A stretch of 64,000 nt of DNA from Bacillota bacterium (lineage in GTDB: Bacteria; Bacillota; Clostridia; Clostridiales; Clostridiaceae), in NCBI GenBank assembly GCA_030706015.1, contig JAUZPI010000003.1:1-64000 (forward strand), read 5' to 3'. This document shows positions 47,721-56,009 of this stretch, piece after piece; the stretch's first letter is position 1; every line of letters begins with the position of its first letter. The translations under genes were made by a program, and so were the position numbers. A model generated the notes under the pieces. The model saw only the letters and a program-made list of their open reading frames with translations, did no database searches and was not told the DNA's origin.

Positions 47721-48020
47721 TTATTCTTCTATTGGTATTTGTAGAACCTCTCCTGCCATTACTTCGCTGCTAGATCTATTGTTTTGGTATTCTATCTCTG
47801 CTATATAGTTGGTTAATTCGGTGTCTTTAGACTTGAATCTTTCTGCAATTTGACTTAGTGTATCTCCCTCTTGAACTGTATAAGTTTTGTAATATAAAAT
47901 TTTAGGAAATGTAACTTTTTGGGTATATTGTTCTGTAGTTATGGATATACTAGTAAAGAGGAAGATTGCGGCAATCGCCGCTTTAAAAAAAGTGTTCCTG
48001 TTAATGAATTTGTGGTTCAT
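47721..48020 (-). CDS. LysM membrane protein, YneA-like
   Basis: 99 aa. Short cytoplasmic N-terminus, one membrane helix (FFKAAIAAIFLFTSISITT, about residues 9-27), then a LysM domain (YTVQEGDTLSQIAERFKSKD ... VMAGEVLQIP). This is the plan of YneA, the SOS-induced division inhibitor of Bacillus. In a phage early operon it could delay host septation during infection; a wall-binding role is also possible. ATG at 48020 with GGGGGA upstream is chosen. Confidence 0.75.
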   Translation of the reverse strand: MNHKFINRNTFFKAAIAAIFLFTSISITTEQYTQKVTFPKILYYKTYTVQEGDTLSQIAERFKSKDTELTNYIAEIEYQNNRSSSEVMAGEVLQIPIEE

Positions 48021-48052
48021 AATAATTCCCCCATTCATTTACATGTGTTATA

Positions 48053-48140
48053 ATGGGGACAAGAGTTTGCCGACTCTTATCCTATTTACTAACGAATTTC
48101 TGTTTAGATTAAGTCCTTTAGCAAGGACTTTTTCTTTTTT
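48053..48140 (+). ncRNA. Candidate small RNA on the plus strand
   Basis: An extended -10 element (TGTTATAAT, 48044-48052) precedes GGGGACAAGAGT / ACTCTTATCC, a 10-bp hairpin with loop TTTGCCG, and then AAGTCCTT / AAGGACTT and TTTTTCTTTTTT, a good plus-strand terminator (48111-48140). No ORF is visible. It runs opposite to the early operon, between the LysM and MBL genes. No convincing -35 box. Confidence 0.5.
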
Positions 48141-48162
48141 GTGAGCATATCCTCACGCCCCT

Positions 48163-48903
48163 TTACAATTCAATTTCTAGTCCTTTATCTGCCACATAAG
48201 TTGGTTTTCCTGTAAGTTTTTCAATCTCAGTTTTAAACTCTTCTGAATTGCTGTTTCCATCACTTAGATGTATAAGCACTATTTCTCTAAGTTGGCTTAA
48301 GTCATTAGCGCTTAAGAACTCTTTTACATTTGCTAGACTAAAGTGTGATTTTAGCAGTCTATTTCTTAAGCTAAGAGGAATTTTCCCCTCACTTATATTA
48401 TCCTGTAGTATTTCAGTACTATAATTACACTCTATAAGAATGTGGTTAAGTCCCTTAAATTTGTATTGACAATAATAGCTATCAGTTATGAAGAGTAATT
48501 TTCCTATTTCCTCGTGCTGTACGAGAAATCCAAGTGGCTCTACTGCATCATGTTGTGTTTCAAATGGTAGAATTGTAAAACCACCCAAAGTAATTTGCTC
48601 TTCTGACTTTATAAAATTAAGTCTATGGTAGGTTTCTAACGCATTACATTCCTTTACAATTGCTCTAGCTGTACCTAAACTTGTGTAAATGTCTATTCCG
48701 TACCTTAGCAACTCTCTAAGCGACTTAGAATGGTCTTTGTGTTCATGTGTGACTAAACACCCTACAACATTACTCAGATTGAAATTCAAGCCCTTTAGAA
48801 TGCTTTTGTAATTGATTCCACATTCCAGTATCAATGTTTCTTTTTCTCCCTCTAACAGATAGCAATTACCCAAGCTGCTACTGCTTAAAACTTTCAATCT
48901 CAT
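48163..48903 (-). CDS. MBL-fold nuclease-like protein (YycJ-like)
   Basis: 246 aa. LILECGINYKSILKGLNF and VTHEHKDHSKSLREL carry the HxHxDH metal motif; PFETQHDAVEPLGFLV and FITDSYYCQYKF complete the site. YycJ-type enzymes are 5'-3' DNA exonucleases. With the SbcC-like ATPase and RecT it forms a recombination set in which this protein may replace the usual RecE-type exonuclease. Confidence 0.85.
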   Translation of the reverse strand: MRLKVLSSSSLGNCYLLEGEKETLILECGINYKSILKGLNFNLSNVVGCLVTHEHKDHSKSLRELLRYGIDIYTSLGTARAIVKECNALETYHRLNFIKSEEQITLGGFTILPFETQHDAVEPLGFLVQHEEIGKLLFITDSYYCQYKFKGLNHILIECNYSTEILQDNISEGKIPLSLRNRLLKSHFSLANVKEFLSANDLSQLREIVLIHLSDGNSNSEEFKTEIEKLTGKPTYVADKGLEIEL

Positions 48904-48905
48904 AT

Positions 48906-49823
48906 CTAGAAACCTGGTCCATCAAAGGTCGTTTGTTTAGAATCAACTGGAGTTGGTTCAACATCTATTACCTTTTGAGTTGCTTTTTCTTCTTGTTTAA
49001 CAGGTTGATTAATGTCAATTTCTTTAGTGTTTCCCTTATCTTTGATTTCTTCTTTAACTTCATAGTCAACATTATTCACAACATCTGCTTCATCAAATGT
49101 TCTTTCATCAGATTTGTTAAATGCTTCGATTAGTAAATCACTATCATCTGAGGTATTGGCAAACATCTTGCAGGCTCTATTGATTACAGTTTTCTTTGCC
49201 ATTTCATCAGTGAAGTTATTATGTGCTGTAGACCTACCACTTTTATAAGCAATTCCTTGGCCCCAAGCTTTTTTAATTTGGTCAATATTCATTACCTCAG
49301 TATGAATTGGACCTTTCTCTCCTAGTACAACTGCAAATGCACCTTTAATTTTGGTTATATCTATGTTCTCAAATTTAGGATTAAACTTAGTTATTTTCAA
49401 TGTGGCAGTATCTAGATCATATTGTTGCTCAAATTCATCACCCTCATAGATGCAATATGCTTTTATGTCTTTTATTCCATTTAGTCTTTTGGTAACTGCT
49501 ACGGTACCCATGTAGCTTCTCATAAGTTGCAGTTTACTTCCGTATACTACAAAATAGCATTGCTTCTTAGCAGGACTTAGACCTTGTAGCACCATGTTGT
49601 AGAGACCTTCTATTATTGAGTTTTTAGTGCATATCTCCAACGCAGGTTTATCATTTTTATCCTTGATATCTTGAAGCATTAACCATGCACTATTCATTGC
49701 ATTTTGAGGTGAATAGTTCTTTGGAATTACTATATTCTGTTGCTTTTGCAGTTCTGTAATCTTTGATGTTACTACATTAAGGGCTTCTTCTTTAACTAGT
49801 GATAATTGATTATTTTCACTCAT
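48906..49823 (-). CDS. recT: RecT single-strand annealing protein
   Basis: 305 aa, RecT family: QNAMNSAWLMLQDIKDKNDK, MVLQGLSPAKKQCYFVVYGS, LQLMRSYMGTVAVTKRLNG, and AKKTVINRACKMF. Anneals complementary single strands. The C-terminal 60 residues are Lys/Glu-rich linker and may bind partners. Follows the ATPase gene by 1 nt. Confidence 0.93.
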   Translation of the reverse strand: MSENNQLSLVKEEALNVVTSKITELQKQQNIVIPKNYSPQNAMNSAWLMLQDIKDKNDKPALEICTKNSIIEGLYNMVLQGLSPAKKQCYFVVYGSKLQLMRSYMGTVAVTKRLNGIKDIKAYCIYEGDEFEQQYDLDTATLKITKFNPKFENIDITKIKGAFAVVLGEKGPIHTEVMNIDQIKKAWGQGIAYKSGRSTAHNNFTDEMAKKTVINRACKMFANTSDDSDLLIEAFNKSDERTFDEADVVNNVDYEVKEEIKDKGNTKEIDINQPVKQEEKATQKVIDVEPTPVDSKQTTFDGPGF

Positions 49824-49824
49824 A

Positions 49825-51783
49825 TTAAGCTACCTCGCTTTCTTTACTTTCAACTTTTAGTTTTTTATCTTCACTCACGATAAGGTTTATAATTTGTGAG
49901 TTACATTCCAATATTTCATTTACGCTTTCACGGTTATCTATGAATATTGGAGCTGATACACTATAGTGCTCAGATAAGGCATTTATGATATCCAGTCCAG
50001 CATTTATTTGACTTGCAGTATTTGCGTTTGAAAATGGAACACCGTTAATTAAGGCTTCACAAGTTTCAACTAGACCGCCATTCACTTGGGTATCGAATAA
50101 TTTAAAACTTACAAATTTAAACTTACTGTTTATGCTGCTTTCCAATAATTCAACCTTGGTTTTGATATACTCTTCGCACATAAACTCTTGTCCTTCTATC
50201 TCAGCTATTTGTTGAGCGAGTGCCTTTTCTTCTTCTTCCAGTTCAATTACCCTAGCCTTAAACTTTTCATTTTGCTCTTTATAAGTCAGTTGGCTATTAA
50301 CCTCATGTAGTTCGTTTTGTAGTGCAGATTTCTTACCCTTTAACTCATTTAGCTGAGCATTAGCTTCTGCTGGCTGAGCGTGTTTAGTTTCTAATTCCTC
50401 TATTTGATTTTTGATTTTTCTATGTTCAGGATATGATCCTAAATTTATAACTGGTTCAAATTTATCTACTAGGACCTTTCTTTCTACTACCACCTCCCTA
50501 ACTTCTGCTAACTTGGTTTCAATGGAAGTTTTTTCAGCTGCCAAACTTTTCAACTCTGCTTTGATACCTTCTAATCTCCCCTTTTGCTTCTTTCCAGTAT
50601 CATTTATTTCACTTAGTTTTTTAGCTTTATTAAGATTAAAGTTTTCTGTCATTTCATGCTTCTTATCTTCAACATCATGTTCCTCGAATGGTCTTTTGCA
50701 TGTAGGACAAATAAAGCTATCCTCAGGAATTACCAGCGTTTCTTGGTTGATTCTGTTCCATTTTTCTCTTAGGTCGATAATCTCTTTCTCTAGGTCAGTA
50801 ATTTGAGTTTCTTTAGGTTGAATTTTATAAGTTATTCTAGCAAGTTGATTATTCAAGCTATTCTCTTCATCAAGCGCTTGATTTAGTTCTGCTCTAAGCT
50901 GCTTGAGTGGTAGTTCTGCATCTTCTCTTGCTTTATATTCAATATCTCTTAGTTTTGATTTAAGGCTGTATAGTCTGTCTTTTTCTTTAAGGAGTTCATC
51001 ATTGATCTTTGAACTATCTAAAAGCTGCTCCTCAACACTTTGTATTTGAGTGATTATCCCTTGTTTTCTTACTTCTAGCGCTCCAAAATCCAAATCCTTT
51101 ATAGAGTTATTACATTCATCAATTCTTATAGGAATAGCCTTTATGTCATCATTTAACTTTTTCTTTTTGGCTGCTATGGATTTCTTAAGAGTGTCTACAT
51201 CCTTATCTTTCAATAGGATTTCTAAACCCTTTAGACTGCTCTTATAATTAAGTATTCTGTCCTGGGATACATCGCCAATAATGTCTATAATCAGATTTCT
51301 TCTATCTTGCCACTTCATATTTGAACTAAAATACAAAGGATTGCTAAGAAGTTTGAAGAGCTGTTCATCTATGATGTCGTTAATTCTCTCTTGGAACTCT
51401 GATTTTTTAACTGGAACTTCATCAATATAGTAAAGAGTTTCATGTCCAGTTAACTGCTTATCGGCTTCTCCCCTTTTTTTAGTCCATTTCTCCTTATAGA
51501 TCTTGCTTAAAACTGTTGACCTTCCATCTATGTTCAAGGTTCCTGTCACTTCATGTTCTAGACCGTGAATTACATTGTTATTTTCATCTAAGGTCTTAAT
51601 TTCAAAGTCCTTACGGTCCTGGCTGTCTTTATCAAATAACAGATAAGTAAAAGCATCAAATACAGTAGTTTTACCTGTTCCGTTATCTCCAAGGATGTCA
51701 GTTAACTTTGAAAAGTCTATGTTTAATTCCCATATTCCTTTAAAGTTTTTCAGTTTTAAATTTTCTAGTAGAATTTTACTCAC
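49825..51783 (-). CDS. SbcC/Rad50-like AAA ATPase
   Basis: 652 aa. Walker A LGDNGTGKTTVFDAFTYLLF (about residues 33-52), long coiled coils (about 190-350, 380-540) around a zinc hook CPTCKRPF, and a C-terminal ABC-type segment with SAPIFIDNRESVNE (D-loop/Walker B equivalent). Pairs with RecT and the MBL protein for DNA end processing. Start is GTG with GGAGGG upstream. Confidence 0.88.
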   Translation of the reverse strand: MSKILLENLKLKNFKGIWELNIDFSKLTDILGDNGTGKTTVFDAFTYLLFDKDSQDRKDFEIKTLDENNNVIHGLEHEVTGTLNIDGRSTVLSKIYKEKWTKKRGEADKQLTGHETLYYIDEVPVKKSEFQERINDIIDEQLFKLLSNPLYFSSNMKWQDRRNLIIDIIGDVSQDRILNYKSSLKGLEILLKDKDVDTLKKSIAAKKKKLNDDIKAIPIRIDECNNSIKDLDFGALEVRKQGIITQIQSVEEQLLDSSKINDELLKEKDRLYSLKSKLRDIEYKAREDAELPLKQLRAELNQALDEENSLNNQLARITYKIQPKETQITDLEKEIIDLREKWNRINQETLVIPEDSFICPTCKRPFEEHDVEDKKHEMTENFNLNKAKKLSEINDTGKKQKGRLEGIKAELKSLAAEKTSIETKLAEVREVVVERKVLVDKFEPVINLGSYPEHRKIKNQIEELETKHAQPAEANAQLNELKGKKSALQNELHEVNSQLTYKEQNEKFKARVIELEEEEKALAQQIAEIEGQEFMCEEYIKTKVELLESSINSKFKFVSFKLFDTQVNGGLVETCEALINGVPFSNANTASQINAGLDIINALSEHYSVSAPIFIDNRESVNEILECNSQIINLIVSEDKKLKVESKESEVA

Positions 51784-51787
51784 TTTC

Positions 51788-51895
51788 TTATCCCTCCATA
51801 ATTTCTTTTATTTCCTCTTTATTAAGTTCACTGGTTTCCTTAACTGTCTCTCCTGTCCGGCTGTCAAATATCTCTTCTCCATCCAGTTCAATCAC
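51788..51895 (-). CDS. Small acidic phage protein (35 aa)
   Basis: With a GTG start at 51895, the peptide runs VIELDGEEIFDSRTGETVKE ... EIKEIMEG and ends just before the ATPase start. GAGGGG lies upstream. Very acidic; possibly a partner of the ATPase. Support is ribosome site, coding-like composition and tight packing. Confidence 0.5.
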   Translation of the reverse strand: MIELDGEEIFDSRTGETVKETSELNKEEIKEIMEG

Positions 51896-51913
51896 TTTGC
51901 CATCCCCTCGATT

Positions 51914-52513
51914 CTATTCAGTTTCTACAAATTTACCATCTTTTAGCGTGTAGAAAATGTTTTCTTTAATAATCTCACCATCTACTTTGGTAGATTTAAC
52001 ATCTTTTATATGGTATTCTTCTTCATCATCATTGAACCATTCTGCTAATACAATCCAGCATCCTAGAGCACCTTTGGCTTTGCCTTCGTATCCTATAGAC
52101 ATAGCAACTGATTCTTTGCCTTCCACTATGGCAGCACTTCGGTATCCTGTATTAGTGGCAGCACTTTGGTCTTGATCATTAGATTCTTTTGCATTCTTCC
52201 AATCAACTCTGTCTAAAATAAACTTAACACCAGCTTCAACAATCCCTTTAATTCCAATCTCTAATCCGATATGAAGTTTTGTAGAAGCAATCTTGCTATC
52301 TCCATCATCTTCTTTGTCGATTTTGCCATCTGCTTCAACTTCGCAATATCTGCTATCGTTAGGTGCATAGTAGTTAAAAACATCTAACGGATACTCACAG
52401 CTGTGTAAACCTCTGTTACATACTTTTGCTTCCTGTTCCTCGTAGGTCTTACCTATCTCGTACTGCATTCCTCTGCATTGTAAATTTTTATTAAATCCTT
52501 TAAAGCTCTTCAT
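51914..52513 (-). CDS. Phage/mobile-element protein of the DUF7666 type
   Basis: 199 aa. KGFNKNLQCRGMQYEIGKTY, VCNRGLHSCEYPLDVFNYYA and the central SAATNTGYRSAAIVEGKESV AMSIGYEGKAKG repeat (in part) are typical of DUF7666 proteins. Biochemical role unknown. Common in phages near recombination genes. Confidence 0.8.
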   Translation of the reverse strand: MKSFKGFNKNLQCRGMQYEIGKTYEEQEAKVCNRGLHSCEYPLDVFNYYAPNDSRYCEVEADGKIDKEDDGDSKIASTKLHIGLEIGIKGIVEAGVKFILDRVDWKNAKESNDQDQSAATNTGYRSAAIVEGKESVAMSIGYEGKAKGALGCWIVLAEWFNDDEEEYHIKDVKSTKVDGEIIKENIFYTLKDGKFVETE

Positions 52514-52566
52514 TTTTCCATCCCCTTATTTTTATAAATACTTTTTATTCCTAAACAACTTAATGC

Positions 52567-52728
52567 CTATATTCTTACGTCACCTCTATACCTACCACCT
52601 ATAGTAAGTAATCTTAGGTTTCTGAATGCTGTAATAAAGCCTTGTTTGATATCACCTATCTTAACTGGAATTAGCATTTCCTCAGTGTCGAAGAACCAGT
52701 TATTGATGGTTATAACTGAAAATATCAT
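52567..52728 (-). CDS. Small phage protein (53 aa), unknown
   Basis: MIFSVITINNWFFDTEEMLI then PVKIGDIKQGFITAFRNLRL and ending GDVRI. GAGGTG lies 5 nt upstream of ATG, and its start abuts the stop of the gene at 52729, so it is coupled to it. Confidence 0.65.
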   Translation of the reverse strand: MIFSVITINNWFFDTEEMLIPVKIGDIKQGFITAFRNLRLLTIGGRYRGDVRI

Positions 52729-52968
52729 CTATTCACCTCTTTCCTCAAACTCCTTCAAGTCCTCTTTATAAGCTTCATCCCAGTCGCTAAAAGACACGTC
52801 GCCTGATAGTATTTCTTCCAACGCTTGAATAGAGCAATGAATGCCTTGTAGCCGCCAGTTGTATTGACCACGTGCTTTGCTATTTAAGTCTTCATACTTT
52901 TCGGCCATGCAGTACAAATAAGCGATTTTTTTAGTGATGTTATCTTTTATATTTTCCATTACAATCAC
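52729..52968 (-). CDS. Phage protein, unknown (79 aa)
   Basis: A helical protein (MENIKDNITKKIAYLYCMAE KYEDL in part ... VSFSDWDEAYKEDLKEFEER). No recognised family. ATG at 52959 (third residue) is an alternative start. Confidence 0.65.
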   Translation of the reverse strand: MIVMENIKDNITKKIAYLYCMAEKYEDLNSKARGQYNWRLQGIHCSIQALEEILSGDVSFSDWDEAYKEDLKEFEERGE

Positions 52969-52971
52969 AAC

Positions 52972-53103
52972 CTAACTAATTTTAAATGCGCCCTCTTTAG
53001 CCATTTTTGCAACAGTTCTAGTTAGATTTATTTCTGCTGCAGGAATGGATTCTGGATTTACAATCCTTACGTTTACCTTTACTTCTTTTACTTTTCTAGC
53101 CAA
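52972..53103 (-). CDS. Small basic phage protein (43 aa)
   Basis: With TTG at 53103 the protein begins MARKVKEVKVNVRIVNPESI and ends EGAFKIS. TTG is preferred because the ATG two codons earlier directly abuts the GGGGG ribosome site. Overlaps the Com-like gene by 8 nt. Confidence 0.6.
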   Translation of the reverse strand: MARKVKEVKVNVRIVNPESIPAAEINLTRTVAKMAKEGAFKIS

Positions 53104-53254
53104 TTGCATCCCCCTTTCCTTTCTCAATTATTAAATTGGTAATTTTACTACATCTAGTGCATTTTATTTCAACTCTTAAGCTACCTTTCAATTTGTATTT
53201 AAAAAATAATTTATTACATGATGGACATCTAAACTCGTCATAATTTTCAAACAT
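53096..53254 (-). CDS. Com-like zinc finger translational regulator
   Basis: 52 aa. FRCPSCNKLFFKYKLKGSLR then VEIKCTRCSKITN: two CxxC pairs and the FKYKLKG segment of the Mu Com family. Com of Mu binds an RNA hairpin to allow translation of the mom modification gene; no mom is seen here. GGAGGG precedes ATG. A 17-nt sequence shared with the integrase leader lies upstream (53292-53308). Confidence 0.85.
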   Translation of the reverse strand: MFENYDEFRCPSCNKLFFKYKLKGSLRVEIKCTRCSKITNLIIEKGKGDAIG

Positions 53255-53291
53255 TAGAAACCCTCCAAAAGTTTAATGCCCTCATTCCCCT

Positions 53292-53308
53292 GTTCCACGA
53301 AACCCTAT
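53292..53308. repeat. 17-bp repeat shared with the integrase leader RNA
   Basis: GTTCCACGAAACCCTAT occurs here and at 56564-56580, both on the plus strand. Here the minus-strand early transcript contains its complement, about 40-55 nt upstream of the Com-like start codon. Confidence 0.75.
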
Positions 53309-53315
53309 TTAATTT

Positions 53316-53591
53316 TTAATTTTCAATTGACTCGATTTCTTTAACAATTTCAACATTGTTAAACATCCAATTTAAAGCGAATATTTTTAACTCTTCTAAA
53401 TCAATTAGTTCATCCGTTTTCTCAGAATCATTTTGTTCAAGTAATTCATCAGTTTTACCACCAGTCATATAGATATCTATCCACGGATATGTTTCTTCTT
53501 TGATAAATTTAAAAGCTCCAACCTTAACAATTAATGAAGTGCCAGTGGTTACTGTTAAATCCGTGTCAGTAGTTCTAATTTTCTTACTCAC
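53316..53591 (-). CDS. Phage protein, unknown (91 aa)
   Basis: An acidic protein (TGTSLIVKVGAFKFIKEETY ... LEELKIFALNWMFNNVEIVK). No recognised family. Early operon gene between the antirepressor and the Com-like gene. Confidence 0.6.
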   Translation of the reverse strand: MSKKIRTTDTDLTVTTGTSLIVKVGAFKFIKEETYPWIDIYMTGGKTDELLEQNDSEKTDELIDLEELKIFALNWMFNNVEIVKEIESIEN

Positions 53592-53602
53592 TTCATCACC
53601 TC

Positions 53603-54415
53603 CTAAGCAATTTTGTATTTGATAGCCATTTCTTTGGCTATTGCTGTATAAATTTCGATAAGCTTCTTATCTTCTGCGATTACATCTAAGTAATTCAAAT
53701 TATCTATTTTTGTTTTTGTAGCACCTTCTAATGCTAATCTTCCTCTCATATTCTTCAACCTAACTTTTAAATCGCAAGAAGCACGTTCTTGGAGCGCTTT
53801 ATAGATTTCATCCTTAGGCTTCTGATAATCTTTGAGCTTGTAGCATATTTTAGTTATAAGAGAGTTTGTTTCACTTCTCCAATTTTGGGAAGGTCTAATT
53901 TCTACTACTTCTCTTATATCCTCAACCTCTTGTTTAACTGCTGCAGTTTCTTGAGATGCCTTCTCTATTTGCAATCTCATATCTTTCATTTCTTGCAACT
54001 GTTGAATTAATATATCTTCTAAGCAAGTTGGCTTTTTACCTAAGAAAACTTCTGCTAATGCATCTTTTGCCTTAAGTTGATATTCAATTAACCTCTCCAC
54101 AACTTCTAGTTGCCCTGTTTTCATGCTTGGAGTAATATTAATCTTTGCTAGCCACAAAGGTAAATAATCAATATCTATTGCTATGGTTTCATTATTTGAA
54201 TCAAATACCCCTGCCTCGAATTTCAAGCACCCTTTTTTAAGAACTAAATCGGTTTGAACATTTTGAACCTGTGTATCCTTTTGACTTTTACTTAATCCAA
54301 CTCCTTTGCAGATATAGCTAACACCTGTGTAAATTTTGTCAGTGTTTTTGTCTTTTACTGCAACTAAATTATCACCATAAAAATTTATCTCTTTTATGAT
54401 TAAGTCGTTCCTCAC
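53603..54415 (-). CDS. Phage antirepressor (P22_AR_N type)
   Basis: 270 aa. The N-terminal ~115 residues match P22 Ant-type proteins: VKDKNTDKIYTGVSYICKGV, GVFDSNNETIAIDIDYLPLW and LAKINITP; the C-terminus (about 150-270) resembles ORF6C-type regulators. It would bind the phage repressor and favour lytic growth. Start is GTG with GAGGATGG. Third gene from the divergent control region. Confidence 0.85.
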   Translation of the reverse strand: MRNDLIIKEINFYGDNLVAVKDKNTDKIYTGVSYICKGVGLSKSQKDTQVQNVQTDLVLKKGCLKFEAGVFDSNNETIAIDIDYLPLWLAKINITPSMKTGQLEVVERLIEYQLKAKDALAEVFLGKKPTCLEDILIQQLQEMKDMRLQIEKASQETAAVKQEVEDIREVVEIRPSQNWRSETNSLITKICYKLKDYQKPKDEIYKALQERASCDLKVRLKNMRGRLALEGATKTKIDNLNYLDVIAEDKKLIEIYTAIAKEMAIKYKIA

Positions 54416-54465
54416 TTTTCCATCCTCTTTCTGTATTTAATTTTCAAAGAACTACATAAAATAAG

Positions 54466-54714
54466 TTAAGCAGTAGTAGTGGTGTCATTTTGTTGCAACA
54501 CACAAATTGAAAAAAAATTATCAAAGTTCTCTTTTGGAAAAGAAGCCTTGAATCCAGCTATAAATTGTTCTCCAGGGTTACTTTTGTCATTTAATACTCT
54601 CCAAAGCTGAGCTCTTGATACGCCAAGTTTTTTTGCTAAATCAGCCATGCTCAATGAGTATTTATTCATTAATTCTGTAAAATTTTTCAAATTAACTTTA
54701 AGTTGAGCTTGCAA
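54466..54714 (-). CDS. Cro-like HTH regulator
   Basis: 82 aa. NKYSLSMADLAKKLGVSRAQ then LWRVLNDKSNPGEQFIAGFK, a typical XRE HTH. TTG start with AGGAGGTG upstream. First gene of the early minus-strand operon and opposite the repressor, so it is the likely Cro. Confidence 0.85.
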   Translation of the reverse strand: MQAQLKVNLKNFTELMNKYSLSMADLAKKLGVSRAQLWRVLNDKSNPGEQFIAGFKASFPKENFDNFFSICVLQQNDTTTTA

Positions 54715-54733
54715 GTGTTCACCTCCTTTATTT

Positions 54734-54842
54734 AGTGTTGCACTTATGTGACACTCTATGTTTATATTATATACCTAAGTGTAACTTTTATGCAACACTT
54801 ATTTTAAAAAAAATAATATATTTGTTTCATCTATGCAACAAA
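54734..54842. promoter_or_regulatory. Divergent control region with three operators and the early promoter
   Basis: Three related inverted repeats with half-site TGTTGCA: O1 54734-54755 (AGTGTTGCACT / TATGTGACACT), O2 54777-54800 (AAGTGTAAC ... ATGCAACACTT) and O3 54821-54842 (TTTGTTTCAT ... ATGCAACAAA). The minus-strand early promoter is TTGCAT (54790-54795), 18 bp, TATAAT (54766-54771), overlapped by O2. O1 lies just downstream, near the start. Repressor and Cro probably compete here, as in lambdoid switches. Confidence 0.8.
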
Positions 54843-54875
54843 TACAGTAAAATACTACTATAAGGAGGTTTGGGT

Positions 54876-55349
54876 ATGCTTAATAAATTAGAAACCGAAT
54901 CCTTTGGTAAATATATAACAAGATTAAGAGAAAACAAAGGATATTCTCAAAGAAAATTAGCTCAAGTCACTGGTATAAGTAATACAACTATTAGCAGGAT
55001 TGAGAAGGATATAACTACAAATCCTGATTTAAATACACTAAAACTATTGTCAAAATACCTAGATGTTGATGAAATATATATGCTTAAAGCTTCTGGATAT
55101 AAAGATGAAAATAGTTTAGAAAAAGAAAATGCTCAACCTGAATTATCAAAAAAAGATGAAAAAGATATAGAAAAAAGACTTAAACAAGTAAAAGAAGAAT
55201 TTATGGAGCAACAAAAAGGACTAATGCTTTCTGGAGAACCAGTTTCAGAGGAAGCGCTACAAAGTATTTTAGATGCTCTTGAATTTGGTATGAAACAAGC
55301 AAAAATTATAAATAAAAAATATACTCCAAAACAATACAGAAAAGAATAG
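54876..55349 (+). CDS. Phage repressor (CI-like, XRE family)
   Basis: 157 aa. N-terminal HTH (GKYITRLRENKGYSQRKLAQ; TGISNTTISRIEKDITTNPD), a linker, and a helical C-terminus (KKDEKDIEKRLKQVKEEFME). No self-cleaving serine protease part, so it is of the type removed by an ImmA-like metallopeptidase, encoded next. ATG at 54876 has AAGGAGG 7 nt upstream. Confidence 0.88.
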   Translation: MLNKLETESFGKYITRLRENKGYSQRKLAQVTGISNTTISRIEKDITTNPDLNTLKLLSKYLDVDEIYMLKASGYKDENSLEKENAQPELSKKDEKDIEKRLKQVKEEFMEQQKGLMLSGEPVSEEALQSILDALEFGMKQAKIINKKYTPKQYRKE

Positions 55350-55360
55350 CTTAAAATGGG

Positions 55361-55920
55361 TTAATGGTCGTAAAATTGGGGGTATTAATTTGAGGGGATG
55401 TATTAAAGATAAGGTAAAGATATTAATAAAAAAATACAAAACAGAAGATCCTTTTATTATAGCTGACCTTTTACATATACATGTAATAGAATGGCCTTTG
55501 CATGAGGAGATAAATGGACTTTATCAGTATGAGAGAAGAGAGAAGTTTATTTACATTAATTCATCTCTTCCCGACTATGTTCAGAAGGTCATTTGTGCAC
55601 ATGAATTAGGACATGCTATACTTCATCCTAAAACAAATTGCACATTTTTAAAAAATCATACACTATTTAATATTAACAAATATGAAAAAGAAGCAAATTT
55701 ATTTGCAATAGAAATGCTTATCTCAGATGAAAAAATTGAAAATTATAAAGAGTACTCGCTACAACAGATTGCAGCTATAGAAAAAGTGCCATTAGAGATA
55801 TTAAAACTCAAATTTCAAAATAAGATTTGAGTATTTTTTATAATATTGGCAGAAATATTTTACTATTATGTAATATGTCGTAACTTATATATTATTGTCG
55901 AATAAAAATACGACCATTAA
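55361..55920. repeat. 12-bp inverted repeat flanking the ImmA gene
   Basis: TTAATGGTCGTA (55361-55372) and TACGACCATTAA (55909-55920) are perfect inverted copies on either side of the metallopeptidase gene. Possibly a regulatory site pair or the ends of an ancient insertion. Nothing else is recognisable in 55831-56009. Confidence 0.6.
55390..55830 (+). CDS. ImmA/IrrE-type metallopeptidase (antirepressor protease)
   Basis: 146 aa. ICAHELGHAILH gives the HExxH zinc site, with Glu in NKYEKEANLFAIEMLI as third ligand. ImmA of ICEBs1 cleaves its repressor after DNA damage; the partner here is the repressor encoded immediately upstream. TTG start with GGGGG upstream. Confidence 0.88.
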   Translation: MRGCIKDKVKILIKKYKTEDPFIIADLLHIHVIEWPLHEEINGLYQYERREKFIYINSSLPDYVQKVICAHELGHAILHPKTNCTFLKNHTLFNINKYEKEANLFAIEMLISDEKIENYKEYSLQQIAAIEKVPLEILKLKFQNKI

Positions 55921-56009
55921 GAGAGCCTTTGAGCACCTACCCTTTATTTTATAGATTGGTTTGTAATTATAATTAATTATAAATATTTTTATTTTGAGGA
56001 GGATAAATT

